From Flectonema sp. DT1601 (lineage: Eukaryota; Euglenozoa; Diplonemea; Diplonemida; Diplonemidae): DNA of 64,000 bases. This document shows positions 1-11,917 of the stretch, in pieces. The stretch spans positions 812,501-876,500 of the forward strand of contig OZ025781.1 of the NCBI GenBank assembly GCA_964019425.1, written 5' to 3'. The notes under the pieces were generated by a model. The model was not told the DNA's origin, ran no database searches, and saw only the letters and a list, made by a program, of their open reading frames with translations. Each line of letters begins with the position of its first letter. Within the stretch, counting starts at the first letter, position 1. The position numbers and the translations under genes are program-made.

Positions 1-800
1 AGATATGTTTTAGCACCTCTCTTTGTCTCTCAACAGAGTGATTCAAGATAAGGGAAGCATACCGTGTGTTTTTTTTTTTTTTTTTTTTTTTTGTGTTTTT
101 TTTTTGAAATTTTGTACTCGGTACCGTTTTTGATTGTCTACATCTTCTTCCGTAGATTCCTTTTTAGTAAATAGTGATATGTACACTGAACGCGACAGGG
201 AATTTAAAAAAAAAAAAAAAAAACAAGTGGTTTATCAACGGTTTTAATTATGTATTTACAATTCAACTATTTTTCTCCTGCTTAAAGGAGCTTATTATTA
301 TAATAATTTTTTTTTTTTTTTTAAGTCGAGCCTGAGGTCAAAAAAAAAAAAAAAACTTGTTCTACATCACTTTGCTGAAAACTTACTTACTGAGATTTCC
401 AACGTATGTATTGAATTTTGATATAACGACTGCCTTCTGTTATGAGTGTTCAATATGTATCATTCAGACAGGCAGTGAAGAAGTTCTGTTCTGTTCAGTG
501 GCTGAACAGGTTCTTCTTCCTCCCCTGTTTTACAGTTATTACAGAAAAAGAGTATTTTCTTCGTCATGTGCTTGTTGTGAAATAGACAGTCTTCTGTCCA
601 CAATCACGTTGAAATGATTTTTTTTTCTTTTTTTTTTCCCCGTGCTTCAGAACCGACTAAAAAAAAAACTGATTTTTTATTTATTTTTTATTTTTTTTTT
701 TTATTAGTTCTACTTCAACTGAATCAGACTTTTTTTTTTTTTTCTTCTTTTTTTTTTCCCCCACCTTTTTTTTTGCACTCCTTTGTATATCCATGGAGGA
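1..800. other. AT-rich low-complexity sequence, no gene seen
   Basis: This stretch holds many T and A homopolymers, and its short open frames are mostly Phe/Lys runs made by those tracts. I see no start context, domain or codon pattern of a real gene. By position it would be the upstream part of rDNA-like unit A, but I found no firm rRNA landmark in it. Confidence 0.5.
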
Positions 801-805
801 CAATC

Positions 806-1778
806 CTTGTGGGCAAGTGGGACTGCCAGTGTTGCTTTCTTGCACCATCGACCTACGTTAGCTGCGTTGGTTCTTCAGTGATACAAACCGCTACATGTTT
901 TTTTGTGGTGATTCAAGCAGCCAAAAAAAAAAGATATTTTTTTTTTTAAATTCAGATTTAATTTTTCTGAACTATTTTTTGACTGTCGCTTCAAAAAAAA
1001 AAAAAACAAAAAAAAAACATATTAAATTACGATGAAGAAAAAAAAAAGAAGAAAAAAAGTAAAAAAAAAAAAAAAGAAAGTCCTGATATAAAACAATATA
1101 GCTGAAAAAAAAAAAGAAAAAGAAACAGAAATATTAATTCCTGACTTATATTATCAACGGGAGTTAGAAAGTTGCTTTTCAAATTTGTTTTTTTTCTTCC
1201 CTTTCATCCCCCTTTTTTTGCACTTATTCGTGCATAAATAAAGTGATAGAGATTTGGTCTATTTATTTTTCCTTTCGGTTCTTTTTTTTTAGTGCTCAAT
1301 TGGAGTGTTTTTTTTCCCCAACTATTGCTAACTAAACAATTCGGTGTCTAATCCCGCTTACTTTCTTCGCTGAAGAGGGCTGGGTAAGGGGAATGGTCCG
1401 AAGAATTTCTTTTTTTAATTTTAGCCCGAAACATCAACCAGTATTTGTTTGTTTGTCCTACGAATTTTTGCATTTTTAATTGTTTTTTTTTTATTTGACT
1501 GATAACCATTAATACTAAAAAAAAACTATTCGGTATCTAATTCTTTTTGGGGATCGAGTTAGTCGTTGTCGTCAATATTTTTTTTCCCCCTTTCCCTCTG
1601 ATTTCGTCATTCAGACAAGTCTCTAGTTGGTGGATGCTCTCTGACGGAACATATCAAAGTAGCTCTTACTGATGATGAATATACGTGAGGTACGTGAGGT
1701 ACATGAATAACTCTAACACCTTTTGTTTGAACTCTTTTAGATGAAAACAATCTTTCTTACCTTTTATGCTGAGTGATC

Positions 1779-1834
<56 letters not shown>

Positions 1835-2263
1835 AATAAAGTTATTAGCAGCTTGCGCTCCGGTTGTGTCACTTTCACAAACCAGATGCTGCTTTAAATA
1901 AATTCTTTACTCCTTTTGTTAGCTCTTTTTTGTTTCCCTTGTGGGAGATTTAATTACATACTTGATAGAATGGAAAAACTTTTTTTTTTTCGTTTATTCA
2001 GCTGGTGGTGGTTGAGCGATTCTTTCCCTTTATCGCACACTTGTGAAAGAATGTCTTAATTCGTTGCAAAAAACTTATCAAAAATGACTGCCATTGATGT
2101 AGCTTCATACTTCTGAATGTTCTAAACGTGTCTTGCTTTTTCAAATGAAAATACTCTTACACGATAAGGAAGTCTATTGTAGAAACTACTATTTGCATAC
2201 TGTTGTTCAGGGCAAGAGTTTTATTTTTTTAGTTCCTTTGGTTTCCACTTAGTTACTCGGTAG
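806..2263 (+). rRNA. Divergent SSU rRNA-like segment, unit A (partial)
   Basis: Short patches match nuclear SSU rRNA in the expected order. At 806-826 GGGCAAGT and TGCCAG resemble the approach to the 530 loop (weak). At 1377-1403 GCTGGGTAAGGGGAATGG resembles the CTGGGGGGAGTATGGTC block. At 1494-1506 TTTGACTGATAAC resembles TTTGACTCAACAC. At 1624-1646 TAGTTGGTGGATGC resembles TTAGTTGGTGGAG, and at 1839-1857 AAGTTATTAGCAGC resembles AAGTCATCAGC. A possible 3' end lies at 2251-2263 (ACTCGGTAG, also seen in unit B). Spacing is close to yeast except for inserted homopolymers, including 53 T at 1781-1833. Between patches the sequence is unrecognisable, and the invariant decoding-site string is not intact here. 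It could be a decayed copy or a very fast-evolving rRNA. The boundaries are approximate. Confidence 0.42.
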
Positions 2264-2433
2264 AAAAATACTAAAAAACCTATCTCAGATACTTGCGTGA
2301 TGAAGAGGTGTTGTTTTTGCTCTTCCTTCGATTCTTGCTGCTAGTTATCGGGCAAAGTGTTTTCTGAAATATGCATTCTAAGCTAAACGAAAAAAGTGTG
2401 AATTATATTATCTGCAACACGGCAGTGGCTACG

Positions 2434-2480
2434 GATGGAGTTCTCTGGTGTCGGTTTCGCGTTTCCCTGTTACTTGCTTG
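2434..2480 (+). rRNA. 5.8S rRNA-like patch, unit A
   Basis: GATGGAGTTCTCTGGTG followed by TTTCGCGTTTCCCT resembles the eukaryotic 5.8S segment GGATCTCTTGGTTCTCGC. It is closer still to the corresponding patch at 19,461-19,492, with which it shares TTCTCT, GG, TTTCG and GTT(T)CCCT in order. It lies between the SSU-like and LSU-like segments, as 5.8S should. The second half of a 5.8S could not be recognised. It is a weak call on its own and rests mainly on position and on the parallel in unit B. Confidence 0.28.
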
Positions 2481-2826
2481 ACCTGCTTTGGGTTTATTTC
2501 TCTCCAAATACCCTCCGTTTGTTCTTATTTTTTTAAAATTTATTTTTATCAAATTATTTTACTTTTTCTTAATAAAGCAACAACTTGATGTTGAATCGTT
2601 TTTTTAATTTGGAGTGATTTTCGTTTGCTTTTCATTCTTTCAATTACTCGCTCTCTGTCGGGATTGAACTGGGTTTCTGACTCCATTTCACAATAACAAA
2701 AAAAAAAAAAAGAACAAAAGTAAAATCATTTTCTTACCTTACTCACTATAGTAGTATTCATCTCAACAAAATAAAAATATTTCCCTTCCCTTGTTGTAGT
2801 CTTTAGTAGTATTAATTTTAATTCGT

Positions 2827-3185
2827 TGGGGTCATACATTAAGACTACCAAAATTGGTTCGAGGGACGCGGGGACGACCTCGCGAAATTAAAAGAAATCC
2901 CAACCGGAGTGGCTGCCGTAAGGTAAAGAGTCAGCCGAGAAATACAGGTGCCAAGTTATTCAACCTGTTTAAGAATGACATCTGCCATTCTTGTGGTGTT
3001 TCTTATAATCTCACTTTGGACGTCCTGAGTCCCTTGGCAACCAATTTGGTTAATAGTCTTTTTTGTCTCTGACGAATTAAAATAGAAATCGAGGGATAAG
3101 TGAGCCTTTTCGATTAACCCTTGGCGGGTATTATGCGCACTTCGTTCTCCTCTTGCGTATAGTTTCCCGCCCCTCGGTTCCCCCA
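2827..3185 (+). rRNA. LSU rRNA 5'-domain-like structured RNA, unit A
   Basis: The segment AAAAGAAATCCCAACCGG at about 2890-2910, followed by GTAAGG and GAGTCAGCCG, matches the eukaryotic LSU 5' region (AAAAGAAACCAACCGG, then GTAACGGCGAGTGAAG). It folds well by hand. TGGGG 2827-2831 pairs with CCCCA 3181-3185. AAATTGGTT 2851-2859 pairs with AACCAATTT 3039-3047. Hairpins lie at 2867-2884 (7 bp, loop ACGA), 2944-2968 (6 bp) and 2971-2992 (7 bp). A second domain is closed by 3087-3094/3072+ (8 bp, with 3172-3179) and holds stems 3123-3128/3166-3171 and 3033-type inner stem 3133-3139/3154-3160. Three G-U pairs favour the + strand. The first hairpin sits where LSU helix 11 belongs, directly before AAAAGAAA. 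An open frame over this segment is a shadow. The segment could also be a different structured ncRNA. Confidence 0.48.
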
Positions 3186-4707
3186 CCTCAATTAATAACT
3201 ATAAGTGCTTTTGTGTAATCAAAGGTAGGAATATAGATGTGCAGCTGATACATTGACCTTATTTTTTGAGAATTCCTTTTTTTTTTCTTTTTTTTTTTTC
3301 TCTCTTTTCTTTTTTGGGCAGTTAGCCTATTAAGGAAAAAAAAAAAAACAATACAAACAATATAACGACACAAAATAATTTTATTTGGAGAAACGATCCT
3401 TGTCTTCGACTCCCCTTCCCTTCACTCTATTTTTTTATGTACCTCCTTGATGATGATGAGTGAGGTAGTGCAATTGCTTCCAGTCAGATTTTTCCCTTTC
3501 CCCCCTTCTATTAGAGTTGAAACGCCCTACTATGTGTTTCAGTCTTTGAATTTTGATTGGTAGTCTCTCCTGGAAGTGATTGCTTCACAAGTTCTATTCT
3601 GAGCGTCTTACTGCCCTCAGGCTGCATCCCAGCATTCACCTGTAAGTTATTATGAGTTATGTCTACAGTTATAAGTTCAGGCGTTATATTGAACGCTTGT
3701 GCTACTGTTTTCTTCTATTGACCTGCCTTCGTTGCTGGTGGATAGATATTCTATGGTCCCCGGCACCCACTAATGTTCCCTTTTCTCGGTCTTGTGTTTT
3801 CGTTCACCATATCTGTCTTTTTTATTGCTTGGGCTCCGTGCTTTTTTATTTTTATTATTCTTGCGAAAGTCTCGGAGTGTTGCACCCGAACGAAAAAAAA
3901 TAAAATAAAATTAAAAATCACGAAAATGAATACCATTTCTTAAGATGTGATCCCCATTATCAACTGAGTACTGCATCCGGAGCGCGAACCATCTCGCTAC
4001 CATTTTACTCTTTAATTGCAGCTGACTGTTTTTTTATATTCTTTCGTTGGGGAGAATTTTTTTTCAAAAAAAAAAAGAAAAAAAAATAGTGAAAGACCAA
4101 ATTTTTATTTCTTTCTCACAGATGATCCGCAATGATCAATTGGTCTATTCGCAGATTTCGACCTTTCGATCAGGTCGTCTAGAATTTATTTTTTTTGAAA
4201 ATATCATTTTTAAATTGTTTAGTTCGTTTGTTTTCTTTCTAGCTCTCCACATCCCCTCACGCAGCCAAGGTTGTTGCCGTAGGCTCAACGATGCTACTCA
4301 AGAGATAGATTCGTAACAAAAGTAATTACTGATAGTTTTTCTTTTTGTTATTATTTTTTTCTTTTTTTTTGTATTGGTTTACCAATTAAGCCTTCCCAGG
4401 CTGAGCTAAATAACTATTTTTATCCAACGTACCTGTCTTTCTAAATCTTTTCGTTTTTTTTTTTTTTTGTTTTTTTTTAGAGTTTTCGGATTGGAAATCT
4501 CTCTCGCGACGCAGTTAGGATATCTACTATTTCAATATTATGAATTGTCTAAAAGTAGAAAAATTTGACCAATCTGAAAAAGCAGTAAGCACACACAGCA
4601 AAGGAAGGATGAATAAAAAAAAAACAAAATTCTTTTTTTGTCTTACTGATGATGATTATTGAGCAATACTTGCCTTTTCGATCGGTACGTGACTATATAT
4701 TTCGTTT

Positions 4708-4743
<36 letters not shown>

Positions 4744-6430
4744 ATCTATTATATCACCGTGTTGTTGTGAGGGCTGCCTTTGAGTCACTTATTTTTTTCA
4801 GCAGCCCTCCATTGGCACATGAAGTGATTTTATGTTATTCTTTTTTTCTCTGTAAAATCTTGTTTTTTTTTTTGTTATTGCAAAGTCTGCTTCTGTCGCT
4901 TTTCCTGCTGACCATTATATATTTGTTTGGTTGGCGTCGTTAATTGGAATCAGCGGGAGTGTGAATCAGCGAGACACCCGCAAAAGAATACAAGAAACCA
5001 CACCTTGGAAACATGCACGAAGGAAAGTAGAACACACCAAAAAAAAAAAATTTTTTTTTTCTTTTTTTCTTGTTTGACTACGACGAGAGAGGAGAGATGA
5101 ATTCTTTTCGTATTCTGAAAGGAAATAAGTTTTGTGAGTGCAAAGTCACAATTTTTTAGTTTTTTTATTATTATCTATCTCGTTCTCTGTTTGGTGGGTC
5201 TTAAGAGTAGGCAACTAGCACGGAGCCCGTAGTTACATCAACCTACTCCTCACTTGGGAGAAACGCAGGCAATGGGTCTCTACCAGATAGTGTTGCTTTT
5301 GGGTATATTTGTTTTTAATATTCTTTTTTTTTTTTTTGAAAACTTCCGGAAAAGAATTCAGAATGACAGAAGTGTTATTTTTTTTTTTTATTTATTTTTT
5401 TTTTTTTTCTTGTTTCTTCTACTTGGGCTGGGGTTCCAATGGATAAATTTACTTAGTAGTTTAGTACTTACATTATTCTACATTTTTATTTTTTTCTTGC
5501 TTACAACGAATCCCTCCAGCCTCTGTTAGGATTTTTTTCTTTTTTCTTTTTCTTTTTTTTGGAGATTCATTTTTCGCGTTCTGATGCTCACGGCGTCCCG
5601 TTCAATATATATATATTTTGATGCATGTTTTACAATTCTTGTGTTTCTTTAGTTTTTAAATTGTACAAACTATACTAGATTATTCTTTTTGAAATACTCA
5701 GTTAACACCTGAAGTCCGTAATGACTGGTGCAAGCCGCCTATTCTCGCTTACAATAAAAAAACACGATTCCGAAACTGAGTATTTGTAAGAGATGTGTAA
5801 CTTTTGAATATGATGTTAAACAGAAGTTTCAGAAGCTGAGTCACAAATTGCAATGGTATTGTGGAAATTAAACATTGTTGTTTGGAGTAGTGTAACTCTG
5901 GTTTTCTTGCCTCCTCCTCCTCTTCCTTTTTTTCTTCTTTTCTTCTTTTTTTTATTATTATAGGAAATATTCAAAACAGAAAAGCAACGACTGCTTATAT
6001 ATAGGTCGCCCTTGAAAATAATTGTAAGAGAAGTACTTCCTTTTTTGTCGAGGAAATAACCAAGTCTTTTACATGTGTCATGCCTAAAAACATCACTAAT
6101 AGCTTCAGGCATCTGAATGTGCCAGCTCTGTTTTTTAGAAGTTTTTTTTCTCAGGCAATTTTCCCCTTTTTCCCCCACTCATTTACTTGTAGTGAAGCCG
6201 CATTTACACTTACTTCCTCCCTTTACTTCATGCTCTGTATCATTCATACTCTCAAAGTACTTCTCTGACTCCCTCGCTCCGTATCATCAATCCAACCCAC
6301 CCTGTTTGATTCAACGATGAGTTTCATGTTCTTTTTTTTAAATTATTTCATTATTTTCTTCCTCAGGTTTTCAATCAGCAAATTCTCAACGTCAAGCTAG
6401 ATGCTCAAACCGACTTAGACGGACGAAATA
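3186..6430. other. AT-rich region with homopolymer tracts; no confident gene
   Basis: This is about 3.2 kb of T- and A-rich sequence with islands of ordinary composition, for example 3930-4010, 4946-5035 and 5196-5280. By position it would be the rest of an LSU gene. I noticed only weak hints: AATCAGCGGG at 4950 and CTTAAGAGTAGGCAAC at about 5200, and these stand in the wrong relative order for an intact LSU. The open frames here are homopolymer-driven. At the right end, a T-rich stretch ending in CAG near 6366 looks like the splice acceptor of the next gene. Confidence 0.45.
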
Positions 6431-9400
6431 ATGGGAAGTGTCAGCACGAAGGAGATCAGTACCCCAACAGATTTATTAAACCAATGTATGGTTTATCACA
6501 AACAGGGTGATTCTGGATCGGTATTCGGACTTTTAAAAATTACATCAGAGAGGATAAGAAGTGGAGGACTATTAGCCTGTCAGATCTTAGGAAGGATAGA
6601 CTCCAGTGAGAGGTTGACTTCTCAGGCTCTCGAAGAAAGAATCTTTGCAGAAGAGAGGTTAAAAATGGATCTTATAAAGGGAATTGCTCGTCTTGACGAG
6701 GGTGATGATGCCGAACTAAAACCAAAAACTTCATTACCACACCCTAAAACAGATCGCGGTGGTGGTGTCAGACTGCGAGTTGGGTTTCAAGATAAACCAG
6801 CAGTGGCGTCCGCTTCTGGTGTTAAAATTGGAGGTCTACGAAAGGATCCAAAACAGGACAAAACTCCAGAAAAATTACAATTCCAACTTCCGTCTGCTAT
6901 CGTTGCCTTGTCTCAAATGACTTTAAAATGTACCCACACCTCTTGCAAGATTGGATTCTTATTATTAGCTAGAGTGGCAGGAATGGTTTCTAATCACAGT
7001 TTGTGTCAACGAACTGATAATCAAAAAGCATTTGGAGAGACGGCAGTGAAGGTAGTTCTCGCAGTATTAGGACACAAGTTATCAATGGATGATATCTCTG
7101 TGGTTGGTGATGTCGTCAGGGCTTATGCTAAAATTTGTATTTTCAGATCAAGATTTCTAAGTGCAAATGGAGCTCCAATGCTAAGCTCAAAGATAATGTG
7201 TTTCACTTCTAAGAGATGGCCTTGGAGTCCACCACCGACAGCTACAATCTTGAATGAACCGCATGCACTAATTCCTGTGTTGGGATCTTTACGGCTACTT
7301 GTTGTGAATGAGATGATCCATTCAGACAGTGCTCTTGAGACGGCTAATGCGATAATATCAAATTGTGACTTACCACAATTAGTTCAGTCAATCATAACAT
7401 TAGTTGGTATCGATGATAACACTCTTGTTGAGTTGTGTGAGCTTACTTGTATTATTTTACAATTACAATCGGATGTTAATTTTCTTACTGTCGCAATGAT
7501 GTGTGAAAAATACCTTGCGGGAGTACCTGGATGGGAACCAGTTGAGTCTTCTCTGAAGTACATGGCGAAGGCGCTTTGTTTTTGTTGTAGAGGATGTGAT
7601 ACCTGTTTGAGAACACTAATCCCTTTGGGACTTGTTGCTACCTGTCGAAGAATTGTTATAAAAGCTGGAGTTTATGATGTGGTGTTATTCTATATCATAC
7701 TAACTCTTGAGTATGCAATAAATCACATTATCGAACAATCAGATATCGCAACAGCTCACTCTGATGAAACGGTCCTCGGATGCCTTGACACTCTATCATC
7801 TGCACTAACTAGATTAGTTGCTTGTGTTGATAGTGATGTTCATGTTGTAGCTGATTGTATTGGAAAAGTTTGTTGGTTGATAGCAAAGTTTACAAAGCAT
7901 TCAAGACATCAAGCATTGTTATTATCTCATCCTTGTTGTCATTTAATAGGGAAATGTGTTCTCAGAGATACATCCTATCCCGACTGGGTACTAGTCCCGT
8001 GTATTGAAATCATTGGATCTGTCGTTGGATGTGAAGCATCAGCACTCGCACTTCAAAGAGATCAAAATCAGATCGTATTTCGTGTGAACGACACTGTAGT
8101 ATTGCTTTGTAGGCTTCTTAGAAATTCAAAAAGAAATCCTGCGATGCACTCGAAGTCAATTGAAGTATCTATCGGTGTCTTATTCAGACTCTGTTGTCAA
8201 CAACAGAACGCTCAAATAGTATTCGAAAATATTACCATCGCTGAATTATGGATGTGGGCAAACTTAGGAGTTCACTTTCAAAAGGAAGCTGAGAGATATA
8301 TAAATGCTCGATGGTTGGCAGCTGAATACGACGGTGATAAAGAAGAACTTGAATTCCAAGCAGCTAATCACGTTCAGGAAGAGTTGGAAGCTAATTCTCG
8401 AAAAGCTCAGTATCGATCAGTTAAGGTGGCTGCTTTGTGGAAAGAAATTGATTTGGTGTTTCCTCCTTGTCTTAATATAGAATGGGAAGCAGAGCTATAC
8501 ATCAAACCAGAAGTAGTCTTAGAGTCAATTAAAACTATCGAAAGTATCACAGTGTTACTACAACAAACTCTACTCTCACACTCGTTCTTTAAGGATTATA
8601 ATGAAACGTATGAGGACAAGGCTGCAAAGCTTCAAAAATGGTATCGAAAAAAACAAGCTTGGACTCGTTTTTATGATATTAGTGCGAACAAGTACACCGA
8701 AAGAAAAGCCGCCCTCACGATTCAGAAAGTCTGGAGGGGAAGGATTGCTAGAAAACTTCACGTCGAAGCTTTATTGTCAGAGAGTAGACGTCGTTCAGCA
8801 GCTGAACTAATTCAGGTAAAATGGAGAAAGTATTTAAAACATCGAATCTTGGAAGCAAAATCAATACGAGGTTTTATCTGTAAAAAGATGGGAATGTCAG
8901 AAGAGATCCTTCCGGAAGCAGTCAACCCTCCTCCAGGAACTCGATTCCTAAACTACGCTGTTGACATTAACGAAGAAAACATCGATACCAGATTATTCAA
9001 TAAAGATCAACCTGTCAATTCCTTAGTATGCTTTTACACTCCTTGGTGCACTGTTTCAGCACAAGTAGCACCGACTTATGAACAAACAGCACTCATATTT
9101 AGAGATTATTCTGAAGTAGTAATCGCTAAAGTAAATTGTGAAGACAATCCTGTTCTTTCCAAAAGATTTAAAGTCGAATACACTCCGTTCTTTGTTTGGA
9201 TTGACGATGAAGGTTTGATTCACGACTACGATGCGGAGTGGCCTAAGAAACCACTCACTATCAGTCAGCTTATTGAGAATTTTATGGCTTTGGAAATTCA
9301 AAGAATATGGAAAGGAATGAAAGTAAAGAAAGCCTATCGTATCTTGGTATCAAAAGTACGAACTGAAATTACTAATCTCAGAAGGAAGAGTATCCGAATT

Positions 9401-11298
9401 GCATGCCAATCCAATGAAACAGAAAGACTAAGTATGATTCTTGAACAGAGTAATAACCCGAATGAGATGGTCGACACTGGTGAAATCCCCATCAACATCT
9501 GCATCAAGATGGGTCACAAAGAATGCTTTGCCCTACTAGTCAAAAGAGGTGCTAATATAAACCTCGCTGATGATAACGGTCACACTCCAGTTTTCTACGC
9601 CGCTGCTGCCGGTCTTCATGAAGTTCTTAGAATGCTTGCGAAAAGAGGAGCTAATATAAACCACCGAGATAAACAAGGAAGAACTATTCTTCATGTCGCA
9701 TGTGAAACTGGAAATGATGGAGTTGCTCTCCTACTAATCAACATGGGACTCGATACGCAATGTTTTGTAAAGGATAACAGAAATTGTACTCCTCTCGACT
9801 ATTCTCTCTTGAGTGGTCTCGAATCAGTTTCTATGAAGTTATTGGTATGAGTTTCTTTAACTAAATAATAATATACTCGTCAGAAGAAGTTAAACAAGAC
9901 AAACACAAACAGCTAAAAGGAGTAACAGTCCACCGTGATATGGAAGACAGAATGTTATATCACGTAATGATAAAAGGAATGGAAGGAATCACACGAGTTA
10001 TAATCCGCCAGGGACTAACAGACTTAAACTCTGATGATGGAACTCCTGAAAAGTGGACTCCACTTCACTACGCTGCCTGCATGGATTTCAAGACTATTGT
10101 AAAAGAGTTAATCGAGGCAGGATGTGACTTAACACCGAGAAACAGCAAGGGGCAAACACCTCTTCATGTTGCTGCTAAGAAAGGAGCTGTTGTTAGTTTT
10201 GAAATTCTATTTCAAGCGATGGCAGTTCCCGTCTCTGAACTACTTGAGATGAGACCTTTGTTTAGAAGAGCTGAAGAAGAAGACGAAGATCCTTTTTTAA
10301 AATTTGGTAAATTAGATTCGAGCAGCGACATCCAAAGAATCAGTTTAAACGAAAGCAGTAACAGACTCCTACAACCCAATAGTTGTGAGAGAGAGGATAA
10401 TCCTCTCTTACCAAAAGTTAGTTCTGATTTATCAATTGGACAGGTCACTGATGGTACTCAAGATGAATATTTAGGACCTTTCGTAGATAATGGAGGCAAT
10501 ACAATACTTCATTATACTTGTAATCATCCGTTGATGTCAACTATCTCTGAGAGATTGTTAAGAGACATCACTGATGATAATGATATCCCTGGACCTAATC
10601 TAAGTGGGAATACACCACTTCACTTTGCCTGTGCGAAGGGTAATTATTTTGTTGCTTTTCACTTAGCCAGAAGGTTAGTATACAGTTATGGTTGTGATGA
10701 GATAAACGGTGATGGAAACACTGCTCTTCACTTAGCAATGATAAACGGTCATCGTGACGTCGTTAGTATGCTTCTTGACATTGGAGCTGACTATGAGATT
10801 GCTGATTATGAAGGGAATTCTCTTCTTCATTTCGCATGTGTTGGAAAGTTAGAAGGAAAAGCAAGACAAGCAGTCTGCAATACTTTATTAACAACATATA
10901 ATCACCCAGTTAATATCTGTAACGATGGAGGTATAACTCCATTACATCTCGCAGCTAGTCAAGGATACTTAGAAGTAGTTCAAGACTTCATCATGTCTGA
11001 AGAGAATGTTGATGCCCGTGTTAAATTTATTAACCTATGCGACAATGATGGGAACACTGCTCTTCACTTTGCTGCTCTTCATGGAAAGCAAGAAACTAAT
11101 CCTCGAAGTCAGAACTATCCAGCAAACCATCCGATGATTTTATTTTTAGTTGTTGAGGGAGCTGATCCGGACACTCCAAACAAACATTTTGATAGAATCA
11201 CTCCAGCTAGTCTTATTAGTGAAAGCTTCTTAAAAAGAGCGAGGCAATTACGAGCTGAGAAGGTTGAAGAAGAGAAGTTTCAAAAAATGATCGGATGA
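6431..11298 (+). CDS. ARM-like / IQ / thioredoxin-fold / ankyrin-repeat protein
   Basis: Two exons, 6431-9844 and 9913-11298, join in frame (1,599 aa). The 68-nt intron opens GTATGA and ends AAACAG. Residues 1-700 are helical with ARM/HEAT character. IQ-type calmodulin-binding motifs sit near 733, 760 and 790 and again near 953 (IQKVWRGRIARK is the clearest). Between them, at about 835-950, lies a thioredoxin fold whose active site reads WCTVS, so the second cysteine is replaced by Ser876 beside Cys873. Ankyrin repeats run from about 1000 to the end and across the intron. It is likely a calmodulin-regulated scaffold. Proteins combining IQ, thioredoxin and repeat modules are often ciliary, but that is inference. 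The start ATG follows a pyrimidine-rich tract and CAG at about 6366. The gene lies between the two rDNA-like regions and is followed by a CCCH protein gene 157 nt downstream. Confidence 0.85.
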
Positions 11299-11455
11299 AA
11301 CCATTTTTGTTCATTTACACATCAAATGATGTCGGATTGCCATCCGTCATCTTATTGTTTTTGGAATTGGTTTTGATGTTTTTAAAATACTTTTCTATCT
11401 ATTTTTTTCCATTTGACAGTTTTTTTTAAATCCTTTTAAACCCCCACTTTCTAAA

Positions 11456-11917
11456 ATGTGTGAATACCTTTTCTGGGAATCTGAGATCCTCGCATGTGCC
11501 GACGGTAACGACGGAGTGTACGCTCTGAATGAGGAGGAAGTTGACAACTTGTTGTCGACAGTTTGCAGTTCAAAGGGATCGATTGTTACTGGTGATCAAG
11601 ACAGTAGTTCAGAAGATGTCAGCAGTGAGTCAGCCGAAGGAACTGAAGAGCCAGCTGCTGAGAAGAGAAAATACCTTCCATGCCCATGCAGTCACAACAC
11701 TTGGGACAATGTCAGAGCCAAGAAGGAATGCTTGACTTTGAGATGTAGGATTTGCTCTGCTCAGTGGAAGACTATCACAACAACTCTCAGGAGATGCAGA
11801 AACTTTCCAACTGGAAACTGTAACGACCCATGTTGCCCTTACACTCACATTTACCGCTTTAAGTTCAGCACTCAAAAGAGAAACACAAGACAGGGACGTA
11901 GAGCTGTCAGGCATTAA
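11456..11917 (+). CDS. CCCH zinc-finger protein (153 aa), family not recognised
   Basis: A small protein with an acidic, Ser/Glu-rich N-terminal half and a Cys-rich C-terminal half. Residues about 75-105 carry CPCSHNTWDN and CLTLRCRICSAQW, a Cys/His-rich treble-like module. Next comes CRNFPTGNCNDPCCPYTH, which fits a C-x7-C-x4-C-x3-H (CCCH) finger typical of RNA-binding proteins. The basic tail (KRNTRQGRRAVRH) also suits nucleic-acid binding. The ATG lies about 40 nt after a T-rich stretch ending TTTGACAG. No intron is needed. An RNA-binding regulatory role is inference; I do not recognise a named ortholog. Downstream begins the second AT-rich, rDNA-like region. Confidence 0.8.
   Translation: MCEYLFWESEILACADGNDGVYALNEEEVDNLLSTVCSSKGSIVTGDQDSSSEDVSSESAEGTEEPAAEKRKYLPCPCSHNTWDNVRAKKECLTLRCRICSAQWKTITTTLRRCRNFPTGNCNDPCCPYTHIYRFKFSTQKRNTRQGRRAVRH

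Noticed and set aside
614-949. Phe-rich open frames in the AT-rich regions
   Set aside because: Residues come from T or A homopolymers, and there is no domain or consistent codon use. Many such frames occur through 1-6,430 and 11,918-22,590.
2854-3072. 72-codon + strand frame with RGRPREIKRNPN
   Set aside because: It overlaps the LSU-like sequence and its stems exactly and does not start with ATG in a leader context; best read as RNA.
3930-4010. tRNA-like stretch on the minus strand
   Set aside because: No complete cloverleaf or A and B boxes could be drawn. No tRNA was supported anywhere in the window.
4946-5100. LSU domain V and sarcin-ricin-like strings (AATCAGCGGG, ACGAGAGAGGA)
   Set aside because: Spacing and order do not fit LSU, and the sarcin-ricin string is not intact, so they were not annotated.
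9884-9912. Earlier acceptor CGTCAG at 9,883 for the first intron
   Set aside because: Using it gives an in-frame stop after ten codons; the AAACAG acceptor at 9,912 keeps frame and matches the other introns.
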